In this document: positions 27,694 to 35,614 of the stretch, piece after piece
How the letters are laid out: each line of letters begins with the position of its first letter
Numbering within the stretch: position 1 is the first letter of the stretch
Assembly: GCA_002256435.1 (NCBI GenBank)
Contig: NKJC01000004.1
Span: 248,001-312,000, forward strand
Source: Chitinophagaceae bacterium BSSC1
GTDB taxonomy: Bacteria > Bacteroidota > Bacteroidia > Chitinophagales > Chitinophagaceae
Direction: 5' to 3'
Length of the DNA stretch: 64,000 nt
Position numbers and translations under genes: made by a program
The notes under the pieces: model-generated
The model's database searches: none
The model's input: the letters and a program-made list of their open reading frames with translations, nothing else
Told to the model about the DNA's origin: nothing

Positions 27694-28680
27694 TTAGCTG
27701 GCTAGGATTTTCACAATCTTCATCCATTCAGCAGAAATTCTTTGCTTTTGTTTCACGGCTTTATCCAATGGGGTAAAATGAACTTTATTATTCACAATGC
27801 CCACCATTACATTAAACCTTCCTTTGATCAAACATTCCACTGCGTGATATCCCATATTACTGGCAATTAACCTATCTAAACAAGAAGGAGATCCGCCTCT
27901 TTGAATATGGCCTAAGATACAAACCCTGGTATCGGCTTGTGGAATACGTTCTTTAATTACTTTGGCTAGTTCATTGGCTCCTCCAAACTCATCGCCTTCG
28001 GCAACCACTATCAGGTTCACCAATTTTTTCCTTTTTTCCTTTTCAGTTAAGGATTGGATCAATTCTTCAATATCTGTTTTTGTTTCTGGAATCAGGATAT
28101 TTTCGGCACCAGTGGCAATACCACTGTGTAGTGCTATATAGCCAGCATCCCTACCCATTACTTCTACCAAGAATAAACGGTCATGGGCATCCATGGTATC
28201 TCTGATTTTATCAATGGCTTCAACAGCCGTATTTACTGCCGTATCAAAACCAATGGTAAAATCGCTACCAGCAATATCCTTATCAATGGTACCTGGTAAA
28301 CCAATACAGGGAATATCATATTCATTGCTAAATCTCTGAGCGCCTCTAAAACTTCCATCACCCCCAACAATGATCAATCCATCAATTCCTCTTTTTTTAA
28401 GGTTTTCATAGGCTTTTTTGCGTCCTTCTGGCTCAAAAAACTCCTTACAACGGGCCGTTTTTAAGATAGTACCACCCCTTTGAATAATATTGGCCACCGA
28501 TCTAGAATCCATTTGAAAAATGTCATCATCTACCATACCACTATAACCGCGCATGATACCAAATACATCCAAACCATGATAAATTCCTGTTCTTACAACG
28601 GCTCTAACTGCAGCATTCATGCCTGGAGCATCGCCTCCGGAGGTAAGTACCCCTATTTTTGTAACTTTTTTTGTAGACAT
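27694..28680 (-). CDS. pfkA: ATP-dependent 6-phosphofructokinase
   Basis: The 328-aa enzyme has the PfkA signatures: GVLTSGGDAPGMNAAVRA (residues 11-28), IVGGDGSFRGA, the active-site region GLPGTIDKDIAGSD (more common form PGTIDND; the Asp needed for catalysis is kept), VEVMGRDAGYIAL and ILGHIQRGGSPS. It phosphorylates fructose-6-phosphate. The GGDGS form is typical of ATP-using enzymes rather than PPi-using ones. It begins a two-gene unit with pyk; its start is divergent from the RmlD-like gene. Confidence 0.96.
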   Translation of the reverse strand: MSTKKVTKIGVLTSGGDAPGMNAAVRAVVRTGIYHGLDVFGIMRGYSGMVDDDIFQMDSRSVANIIQRGGTILKTARCKEFFEPEGRKKAYENLKKRGIDGLIIVGGDGSFRGAQRFSNEYDIPCIGLPGTIDKDIAGSDFTIGFDTAVNTAVEAIDKIRDTMDAHDRLFLVEVMGRDAGYIALHSGIATGAENILIPETKTDIEELIQSLTEKEKRKKLVNLIVVAEGDEFGGANELAKVIKERIPQADTRVCILGHIQRGGSPSCLDRLIASNMGYHAVECLIKGRFNVMVGIVNNKVHFTPLDKAVKQKQRISAEWMKIVKILAS

Positions 28681-28833
28681 CTTATGTATTCAATTCTTTC
28701 GTAATACGATTTGAGAATAAGGTAAAAAGCAATCGTAATGGTATTGTGTATCTCTTACACAAGTTCCAAAAATAAGCAATTAAAGCTAATTCTCAAATGC
28801 CTATCTCTTAGTACAAATGAGTATTTTAGTAAT

Positions 28834-29715
28834 ATGAAAATTTTAGTAACCGGTTCAAATGGCTTTTTGGGGCAACACTTAACCCAGTTTTTGGTAGAAA
28901 AAGGACACCAGGTTCTGGCTTTGTCAAGAGGGGCGCAAAGGATTCCGGTGGGTAAGTTTTTGTACCAATCGGTTGATTTATCCCAAAAAGAAGCGGTTAG
29001 CCAATCCTTTGAGGCTTTTAAACCAGATTTATTGATTCATTCGGCAGCCATGAGCAAACCTGATGAATGCCATCTAGACCAAGCGGCTTGTTTATTGCAC
29101 AATGTTACAGCAACGGAACACCTTTTAGCAGAAGCTTCTAAAACAGGTGCCAGAATGTTATATGTTTCAACAGATTTTATTTTTGGAGAAAATGGCCCCC
29201 ATGCAGAAACAGCTATCCCCAATCCTTTAAATTTTTATGGTCAAAGCAAGTTAATGGCTGAAGAAATAGTACGGGCTTCTGGACTAGATTATCATATTGT
29301 TAGACCAGTTTTTATCTATGGTAAATATTGGGAAGGGATGCGCCCCAGCTTTATCCAATGGGTGGCTCAAAACTTGGAAGCTGGAAAACACATTAAAGTT
29401 GTGTCTGACCAACTTCGCACACCCAGTTATGTACTAGACCTTTGCAAAGGGATTGAATTGGTATTTTCAGGTCCAACCAATACCGAATACCACTTGGCTG
29501 GAAAAGATAGGATCTCACCTTATGAAATGGCCCTGACCGTGGCAAGGGTTAAAAACCTAGACGCCAGTTTAATCACAGCTGTAACCGCAGATAGCTTTCC
29601 AGAACTGGTTCAAAGAGCTAAATTCTCTGGTTTGAAAATTGACAAAGCTGTTCAGGAACTTGGATATGCCCCTGTTGATTTTGAAACCGGTGTAAGGTTG
29701 AGTTTTGATCTATAA
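28834..29715 (+). CDS. NAD-dependent epimerase / dTDP-4-dehydrorhamnose reductase-like protein
   Basis: The start at ATG 28834 is chosen over an upstream GTG/ATG extension because it gives the usual Rossmann start MKILVTGSNGFLGQHL. The 293-aa protein has the TGxxGFxG motif, HSAAMSKPDECH, YVSTDFIFG and the YGQSK motif (catalytic Tyr and Lys). The closest family is RmlD_sub_bind (dTDP-4-dehydrorhamnose reductase) and its relatives. Sugar-nucleotide reduction is likely; the actual sugar is not known. It stands alone, divergent from pfkA. Confidence 0.8.
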   Translation: MKILVTGSNGFLGQHLTQFLVEKGHQVLALSRGAQRIPVGKFLYQSVDLSQKEAVSQSFEAFKPDLLIHSAAMSKPDECHLDQAACLLHNVTATEHLLAEASKTGARMLYVSTDFIFGENGPHAETAIPNPLNFYGQSKLMAEEIVRASGLDYHIVRPVFIYGKYWEGMRPSFIQWVAQNLEAGKHIKVVSDQLRTPSYVLDLCKGIELVFSGPTNTEYHLAGKDRISPYEMALTVARVKNLDASLITAVTADSFPELVQRAKFSGLKIDKAVQELGYAPVDFETGVRLSFDL

Positions 29716-29780
29716 TTTAACAATTGATTCATATCTGCTTTGCCCAACATAAAATCTATTCTAACCAAATAGAAGTATTG

Positions 29781-29879
29781 ATGGAACTTACCAAAGCAAG
29801 CCAAGTTTTAGAAAAATCAAATAAGTTTAAAAAACGTGAGGTTCAAGAATTATTATCTAGAAAAGTAATTTCTATCTAA
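29781..29879 (+). CDS. Possible small ORF, 32 aa
   Basis: An ATG at 29781 opens a 32-codon reading frame rich in Lys, Glu and Ser (ELTKASQVLEKSNKFKKREV) that ends at 29879, overlapping by 4 bp the stop of the convergent CtlX-like gene. The frame is open upstream to a TAA at 29718-29720, so a longer start such as TTG 29724 is possible. The composition looks protein-like and helical, but no RBS or homologue can be shown. It fills the only gap between two larger genes. Confidence 0.2.
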   Translation: MELTKASQVLEKSNKFKKREVQELLSRKVISI

Positions 29880-30796
29880 AGTTCTTTGATCAAAGGCAGA
29901 AAAATCTCAGCCATCATGCACCTGGCACTTCCACCTCCATTGGTTTCAATAGTATTTATGGGTGAATGAAGGATTTGATTAAAAGCCTCTAATTGGAATA
30001 TCTGATCTTCATGAAGACTTTGATAAGCTTGGGTAGACATAATCAAGAATTTTTCATCTTCCTCATTTTTTACTTGCAACATATTTCCAGCAAAATGATT
30101 CATTTGTTCTAAACTAATTGGAACAATGGTTTTTCCTGTAGAGGTAATTTGGGCAATCAACATTTCTCTTTCCAAATCCGTTGATATAGAATCAAGACAA
30201 ATCACAACATACCTATCTGCCACACACATCATCACATTGGTATGATAAATAGGAGCCCCCTGCATATCAAGTGCTGAAAATGCTACTGACTCATAGCCCA
30301 ATTCAGTACAAAATTGTTCCAATAAATTTTCATGGGTTCTATCACTCAAACAGGCATAAGCCAAATGATGTTTTCTGTCTAATACCATGGAACCAGTACC
30401 TTCTAAAAATAAGCCCCTTTCTTCCTGCTCAGTAAAGTCAATAGTTTGTTGAATCAAAAACTTTTCTGCCAATTTTTCTAATACCGCTGGCTTACGTTCT
30501 TGTCTGCGATTGAGTGCAAACATGGGATACAATACAATGGTTCCATCTGAATGAAAAGAAATCCAATTGTTTGGAAAAATACTATCCGGTGTATATGGAA
30601 AAGGACTATCCTGTATCACCGTAACATCAATCTTATGGGCTTTTAATAAAGCTACAAACTGGTCAAATTCTGCTAATGCTTTTTCCGCAACCTGGGTATC
30701 TGAACTAGATTGTTGAAAACTATTATTCACCGCCGTTTCTGCATTATAGCCAAACTTTGCGGGTCTAATCATCATGATATAAGCCGTGTTTTGCAT
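29876..30796 (-). CDS. ctlX: Amidinotransferase/arginine deiminase-type hydrolase, CtlX-like
   Basis: The 306-aa pentein-fold enzyme has PDSIFPNNWIS (70-80, substrate Asp), LEGTGSMVLD (131-140), HTNVMM with His 185, and the terminal GGGSARCMMAEIF with catalytic Cys 293. These match the citrulline-utilisation hydrolase (CtlX) branch of the guanidine-modifying superfamily. Its partner immediately upstream on the same strand (10 bp) is an arginine deiminase-like protein. A joint role in arginine/citrulline breakdown is inferred. Confidence 0.8.
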   Translation of the reverse strand: MQNTAYIMMIRPAKFGYNAETAVNNSFQQSSSDTQVAEKALAEFDQFVALLKAHKIDVTVIQDSPFPYTPDSIFPNNWISFHSDGTIVLYPMFALNRRQERKPAVLEKLAEKFLIQQTIDFTEQEERGLFLEGTGSMVLDRKHHLAYACLSDRTHENLLEQFCTELGYESVAFSALDMQGAPIYHTNVMMCVADRYVVICLDSISTDLEREMLIAQITSTGKTIVPISLEQMNHFAGNMLQVKNEEDEKFLIMSTQAYQSLHEDQIFQLEAFNQILHSPINTIETNGGGSARCMMAEIFLPLIKEL

Positions 30797-30806
30797 AAAA
30801 TTATTT

Positions 30807-32246
30807 TTATTGAATAGGCGTTCTTAAAATGGGCATACTCATACAATGAAATCCACCCCTGGCCCTAGACAATTCTGCAGAAGGCATCAGGATCAAAGTA
30901 TCATGCATTTCTTCTACTTTCAAGGTTCCAGATTCTAATGCTTCAATTAATTCCTTGGCATGAATAATGGTAAAGCCCGCTGCTTTAAAAGCTTCTGTAG
31001 TTTTATCATTTCGGTCATAACCCAATACCACACCTTCTTTTAGCGCTAACAAGTTACAGGAATCTGTCCATTGCTCTCTGGCATTGTACGGAAATTCATT
31101 ATTGCCGGAAAAGATAAACCGCACTTCTTCTTCACAGTGCAAATCGTTCTTGCTAATGTCTACCAATAAGTCTTCCAAGCTCTCAAAACTAATGGGATTC
31201 TCTGGTGATTTTTTGTGGAATTGGAGAATCTTGATTTTCTCTTCTTTCTTAATTTCTAATATGCGTTCAATCACATTTTCATCTTCATGCTTTACAGCTT
31301 TTCTAGAGAAATTTCCCAGCATCACCCATACATCTCTTTTAACTTGGGTAAATACCGTGTCTATATGCATATAGTCACGCTTCTTGGGAATTTTTACAAT
31401 GGTTACTTTTTCTACCACAGCTTTTTCAAACAAGAGATTGGTAACCCTTACTGCTGCTTCTGAACTGGTTCTTTCACTCACTCCAACCAATAAATGGTTC
31501 TCACTTACTACCATTATATCTCCACCTTCTAAAGTAATTTTTCTTTCATCATCTTCTTTAGGTAATAAGAAGCTATGATGAGAATCAGAGAGCTCAATAA
31601 TATTGTTTCTATAATCAGCAAAAAGTGGATGATGAAAGAAAATATATTTGGCCAACAAAGCTTCCCTGGTTCTGGCTTTTTTAGCTGGTTTATTTAACAA
31701 AACGTACTGATTAATTGTAATGCCAATATCTCTTGTAAAAATGAAATTAGGTATAGGAGCAAACAACAGTTCTCTGTTTCCTGCAGCACTGCCAGAGATA
31801 AAGGTTTTGGCCAATTCTTTAGGACTATAAGCCAATAATTCCCGCTGGGTTTGATAAGTACATCCTTCAATGGCGCATACAGAAGCTACTAGCTTGGAAT
31901 GAATATCAGTATCTTCCAACACTTGCGCTAATAGCCACTGCAATTCTATCACGTTTTCAGATGCAAAGAAATTGGGGTGTTCTGGTTTATAAAAATTACG
32001 ATCATTTTCTTTGGCATCTATTTCTTGAAGCTTGCCTTTGATCTTGGCGGGGTCTAGAAAATACAAAAGGATCTTTGTGTAAAAATCATATTCATTTTTA
32101 CGAATAGTTTCTAAATGAACAATGTCTTCAAAAAGCCAGTCTTGCGCTTTAGAAGGGACAACTTTTCCCAGACCACTGTCTGGACTATGTACTAATAAAC
32201 GTTTTAATGTTCCTATTTCAGAGGTAACAGACAATTGGGATGCCAT
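30807..32246 (-). CDS. Arginine deiminase family protein
   Basis: The 479-aa protein belongs to the pentein superfamily: LVHSPDSGL near the N-terminus, NFIFTRDIGITIN (ADI FTRD motif), LEGGDIMVVSENHLLVGVSERTS, MHIDTVFTQ with its conserved His, and the terminal GGFHCMSMP with catalytic Cys 468. Arginine deiminases convert arginine to citrulline and ammonia. It is longer than the typical 410-aa ADI, mostly through an N-terminal region. It probably forms an operon with ctlX. No carbamate kinase or ornithine transcarbamylase gene is seen nearby, so the pathway differs from the usual arcABC. Confidence 0.82.
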   Translation of the reverse strand: MASQLSVTSEIGTLKRLLVHSPDSGLGKVVPSKAQDWLFEDIVHLETIRKNEYDFYTKILLYFLDPAKIKGKLQEIDAKENDRNFYKPEHPNFFASENVIELQWLLAQVLEDTDIHSKLVASVCAIEGCTYQTQRELLAYSPKELAKTFISGSAAGNRELLFAPIPNFIFTRDIGITINQYVLLNKPAKKARTREALLAKYIFFHHPLFADYRNNIIELSDSHHSFLLPKEDDERKITLEGGDIMVVSENHLLVGVSERTSSEAAVRVTNLLFEKAVVEKVTIVKIPKKRDYMHIDTVFTQVKRDVWVMLGNFSRKAVKHEDENVIERILEIKKEEKIKILQFHKKSPENPISFESLEDLLVDISKNDLHCEEEVRFIFSGNNEFPYNAREQWTDSCNLLALKEGVVLGYDRNDKTTEAFKAAGFTIIHAKELIEALESGTLKVEEMHDTLILMPSAELSRARGGFHCMSMPILRTPIQ

Positions 32247-32417
32247 ACAATAAGGTATTGATGAATAGTAGGGTTTTCAACAAAGGAGTGCTTGAAAAAG
32301 CAAAAGATAGAATGCGTACTTAATGATCGGGCATAGGATTCAGGCCGCGGTACATCCAAGCAAAATGGGCTGTCAAAAATGATATGGTACTACAGTGATG
32401 CATGAATCTATTGCAAG

Positions 32418-33167
32418 TTAGGGGTTTTGTTTCAATGGGTCAAGTCCCTTGACTTTTCCAAAAGATACCAATGGCTTAAAGCGCATAAAGAGGTCTTCAC
32501 TATACCATTTTTCCTTTCTTGTTTTTGCAATCACAGTAGCATGCTCATGCATTTGATAGGCAAAGGCTTTCATGTCTGCTTTGGAAGACCAAATACTAAA
32601 TGTGGCTTGCTTAATCCAAGGAACTTCACCAATACCAAACGAGGTTTGAAACCCAGGGGCACCGGCCATTCTACTAGCTACTTTGTCTACATTAGACCAG
32701 AAATCTTTAAGCTTACTGAGTTTAATAGTAGCCCTTGTAAGAATGGCAATAGGGCCTTCATAATCGCTTTTCATTGGGACTGGACCAAATGGTTGTTTGC
32801 CATCCCATAATCCATGACCCTCAATGGGTTCTAACACTATGGTCCAGGTTTCGCAGTTAAAAAATCGCCACCAGGCAGCTATGAATTTTCCGTACCTATA
32901 TTGTAGATATTTATTTTCTTCTACCGGATTCAAGGGCTTTGACCAAGAAGGGAGTTGAGAAGCATGTTCAGTTTGATCAATCACCAAAATAGCCCATTGT
33001 GACAGATCGGGCGTTTTGTCAAAAGACCCATTTTTGCCAGTACCCATCAGCTTCCAGAAACTAATTTCCTTATTGAACATTAAGGGAAGGCGGAATAAAG
33101 CCATAGATAGGAATCCGGCCCATGCTAACCAATTTGGATATCTAACAATGGTAATGCTACAAATCAT
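32418..33167 (-). CDS. Spheroidene monooxygenase (CrtA)-like protein
   Basis: The 249-aa protein resembles CrtA-like haem oxygenases of carotenoid biosynthesis. The recognisable parts are the early hydrophobic LAWAGFLSMALFRLP, a KLMGTGKNGSFDKTPDLSQWA segment, a mid region AILTRATIKLSKLKDFW, and GFQTSFGIGEVPWIKQATFSIW with FAYQMHEHA after it. CrtA oxidises spheroidene in phototrophs; in Bacteroidota the homologues are of unclear role. No other carotenoid gene is nearby. It is divergent from hutI. Confidence 0.7.
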   Translation of the reverse strand: MICSITIVRYPNWLAWAGFLSMALFRLPLMFNKEISFWKLMGTGKNGSFDKTPDLSQWAILVIDQTEHASQLPSWSKPLNPVEENKYLQYRYGKFIAAWWRFFNCETWTIVLEPIEGHGLWDGKQPFGPVPMKSDYEGPIAILTRATIKLSKLKDFWSNVDKVASRMAGAPGFQTSFGIGEVPWIKQATFSIWSSKADMKAFAYQMHEHATVIAKTRKEKWYSEDLFMRFKPLVSFGKVKGLDPLKQNP

Positions 33168-33207
33168 TCTGTGAAATTAGACTTTGAATTGTTTAATTTG
33201 CCCTTGC

Positions 33208-34446
33208 ATGAAACAGCTTATCACCAACATCCACCAACTGGTAAATGTTCGTTCTGAGAACAAATTATTGAAAGGTACAGAATTAGCCCATTTACCAATG
33301 ATTGATCAAGCTTGGTTGATTATAGAAGATGGGATAATCCTTGACTTTGGAAGCATGGCCCAATTGGATCAGTTAAACCATTCATTTGATCAAATCTTTG
33401 ATGCAGCTGGTGCCACAGTAATGCCTACTTGGTGTGATAGTCATACCCATTTGGTTTTTGCGGCTAGTAGAGAATTAGAATTTGTAGACAAGCTGAAAGG
33501 AATGAGCTATGCCGATATTGCCGCAAAAGGTGGTGGAATCTTAAACTCTGCAAGAAAACTACAGGCTTGCACTGAAGAAGAATTGTTTCAATTGGCTTTG
33601 CCCCGTTTGCAGGAATGGATGCAATTGGGAACAGGGGCCATGGAAATTAAGAGCGGCTATGGTTTAACCGTAGATGCGGAATTAAAAATGTTACGGGTCA
33701 TTAAAAGACTTAAAGCAGTTTCTCCCATCCCAATCAAAGCCAGTTTTTTAGGCGCTCATACTTACCCAATAGCATACAGAGACAATCATGAAGACTATAT
33801 TCAATTGATCATAGAGGAAATGTTGCCCGTAATTGCCCAAGAGGGATTGGCCGATTTTATAGACGTTTTTTGTGAGGACGGATTTTTTAGTCAATTTGAA
33901 ACCATTCGCATTTGTAAAGCGGGTGCAGCCATTGGTTTAAAAGCCAAGATCCATGCCAACCAATTAAACTTATCGGGTGGGGTAGAAGCAGGCATAGAAG
34001 TTAATGCGCTATCCGTTGATCACTTGGAAACCATGGATGAAACTACTATCGCCGCGCTAGCGGCTTCCAATACCATTGGTACATTGTTGCCTACAGCAGC
34101 CTATTTTTTAAGAATGGGTTTTCAACCTGCTAGGGCGCTCATTGATGCAGGTGCAGCCATTGCTCTTGCTTCTGATTTTAACCCTGGTTCTAGCCCAAGT
34201 GGCAATATGAATATGGTTGTTTCCATGGCCTGTATTCAAATGAAAATGCTGCCAGAAGAAGCCATTAATGCGGCTACCATCAATGGGGCATTTGCAATGG
34301 AATTGGAAACAGAACTAGGTAGTATAACAAAGGGGAAGAGGGCAAATCTCATTTTTACCAAGCCCATTCCATCTCTGGCTTACCTGCCTTATGCCTTTGG
34401 TTCCAACTTAATAGACAGGGTAATGGTGTCAGGAAGATTCCTTTAA
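33208..34446 (+). CDS. hutI: Imidazolonepropionase
   Basis: The start at ATG 33208 is preferred to the TTG at 33184. The 412-aa amidohydrolase has DSHTH (77-81; metal-binding His 79 and 81), KSGYGLTVDAELKMLR, FLGAHTYP, IHANQLN, VDHLETM and ALASDFNPGSSPSGNM, all diagnostic for HutI. It opens the imidazolone ring to give N-formimidoyl-glutamate in histidine breakdown. It is followed after about 65 bp by hutG on the same strand; hutH and hutU must be elsewhere. Confidence 0.95.
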   Translation: MKQLITNIHQLVNVRSENKLLKGTELAHLPMIDQAWLIIEDGIILDFGSMAQLDQLNHSFDQIFDAAGATVMPTWCDSHTHLVFAASRELEFVDKLKGMSYADIAAKGGGILNSARKLQACTEEELFQLALPRLQEWMQLGTGAMEIKSGYGLTVDAELKMLRVIKRLKAVSPIPIKASFLGAHTYPIAYRDNHEDYIQLIIEEMLPVIAQEGLADFIDVFCEDGFFSQFETIRICKAGAAIGLKAKIHANQLNLSGGVEAGIEVNALSVDHLETMDETTIAALAASNTIGTLLPTAAYFLRMGFQPARALIDAGAAIALASDFNPGSSPSGNMNMVVSMACIQMKMLPEEAINAATINGAFAMELETELGSITKGKRANLIFTKPIPSLAYLPYAFGSNLIDRVMVSGRFL

Positions 34447-34510
34447 TCAATTTTTCTGCTATGGGTTGAAATGATTAACTTAAACCTTAGAATCATACCC
34501 ACTACGCGCC

Positions 34511-35563
34511 ATGAAACACTTGAAAATCTATCACAAGCAAGATTTGCTATCTGTTACCAAGATTAGAAGGTTTGAAACCAAATTAGGTGAGCGAATTCAG
34601 GTATTAGCAGATAGCAGTCAATTAGTACAATCTTTGCAAGAAAGTACGGCTAGTTATGTGTTGTTTGGCATTCCGGAAGACATTGGTGTAAAAGCCAATC
34701 TAGGAATTGGCGGGGCCGATTCTGCTTGGGTTCCCTTCTTACAATCCTTTCTCAATATACAGAGTAATGACTTTTTAGAAGGCGGAGACATCATGTTATT
34801 AGGCCATTTTGATTTCTCTGATATGGAGCATTTGATTGAGCAAAATGCTTTGAGTTATGATGAGAAATCCGAGGCTTTTAGACACGCCGTAAATGCCATA
34901 GATGAAGAAGTTGAACAGTTGGTTAAATTGATTACCCAATTCAAGAAAATTCCCATTGTCATTGGCGGAGGTCATAATAATTCCTATCCATGTATCAAAG
35001 GCGCAGCAAAAGGTTTTTATAAAGCTGGGGTATTGCCTATTGCCCAACTCAATGCTATTAACTTAGACGCACACGCAGATTTTAGACCCATGGAAGGAAG
35101 ACATAGTGGCAATGGATTTACCTATGCTGAAGAAGACGGATACCTTGAAAAGTACTGTGTTATAGGCATACACGAGAATTACCTGCCTCAAAATGTTTGG
35201 ATGGATATTGTGAATAATCCCTTTGTGGATTGCATTACTTATGAAGACATTTTTGTACACGAAAAAAGAACTTTTTTACAAGCTGTTGGGCACGCTACTT
35301 CTTTTACAGATGATACCCTTTGTGGCATAGAACTAGACCTGGATTGCATTGAGGGGGTATTAAGTAGTGCACAAACTCCCGTTGGGATTAGTCCTAATCA
35401 AGCTAGGCAATATATACAATTTGCTACGGCTCAATCCAAGCCAGCCTACTTGCATATTTGTGAAGGGGCCACGCATTTGTCTGATGGTAGAACCGATGGT
35501 AGTACTGGTAAGCTCATCAGCTATTTGGTTAGTGATTTTGTCAAAGCCATGCAGATAGTTTAG
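34511..35563 (+). CDS. hutG: Formimidoylglutamase (HutG), arginase family
   Basis: The 350-aa protein shows the manganese-binding motifs of the ureohydrolase fold: GGGHNN (His 155), NLDAHADF (Asp 186, His 188, Asp 190) and GIELDLDCIEG with two more Asp near residue 275. It follows hutI, so it is assigned as formimidoylglutamase, which releases formamide and glutamate. An N-terminal region of ~110 residues before the core is longer than in arginases. Agmatinase is an alternative, but the context favours HutG. Confidence 0.85.
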   Translation: MKHLKIYHKQDLLSVTKIRRFETKLGERIQVLADSSQLVQSLQESTASYVLFGIPEDIGVKANLGIGGADSAWVPFLQSFLNIQSNDFLEGGDIMLLGHFDFSDMEHLIEQNALSYDEKSEAFRHAVNAIDEEVEQLVKLITQFKKIPIVIGGGHNNSYPCIKGAAKGFYKAGVLPIAQLNAINLDAHADFRPMEGRHSGNGFTYAEEDGYLEKYCVIGIHENYLPQNVWMDIVNNPFVDCITYEDIFVHEKRTFLQAVGHATSFTDDTLCGIELDLDCIEGVLSSAQTPVGISPNQARQYIQFATAQSKPAYLHICEGATHLSDGRTDGSTGKLISYLVSDFVKAMQIV

Positions 35564-35614
35564 CAGTTTATAAAATCTACTATCCAATAATTATTGCTTT
35601 TTTTTTAATCAACC

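Noticed and set aside
28738..28833. N-terminal extension of the RmlD-like reductase
   Set aside because: The Rossmann motif would not be at the N-terminus as is usual; ATG 28834 gives a normal start.
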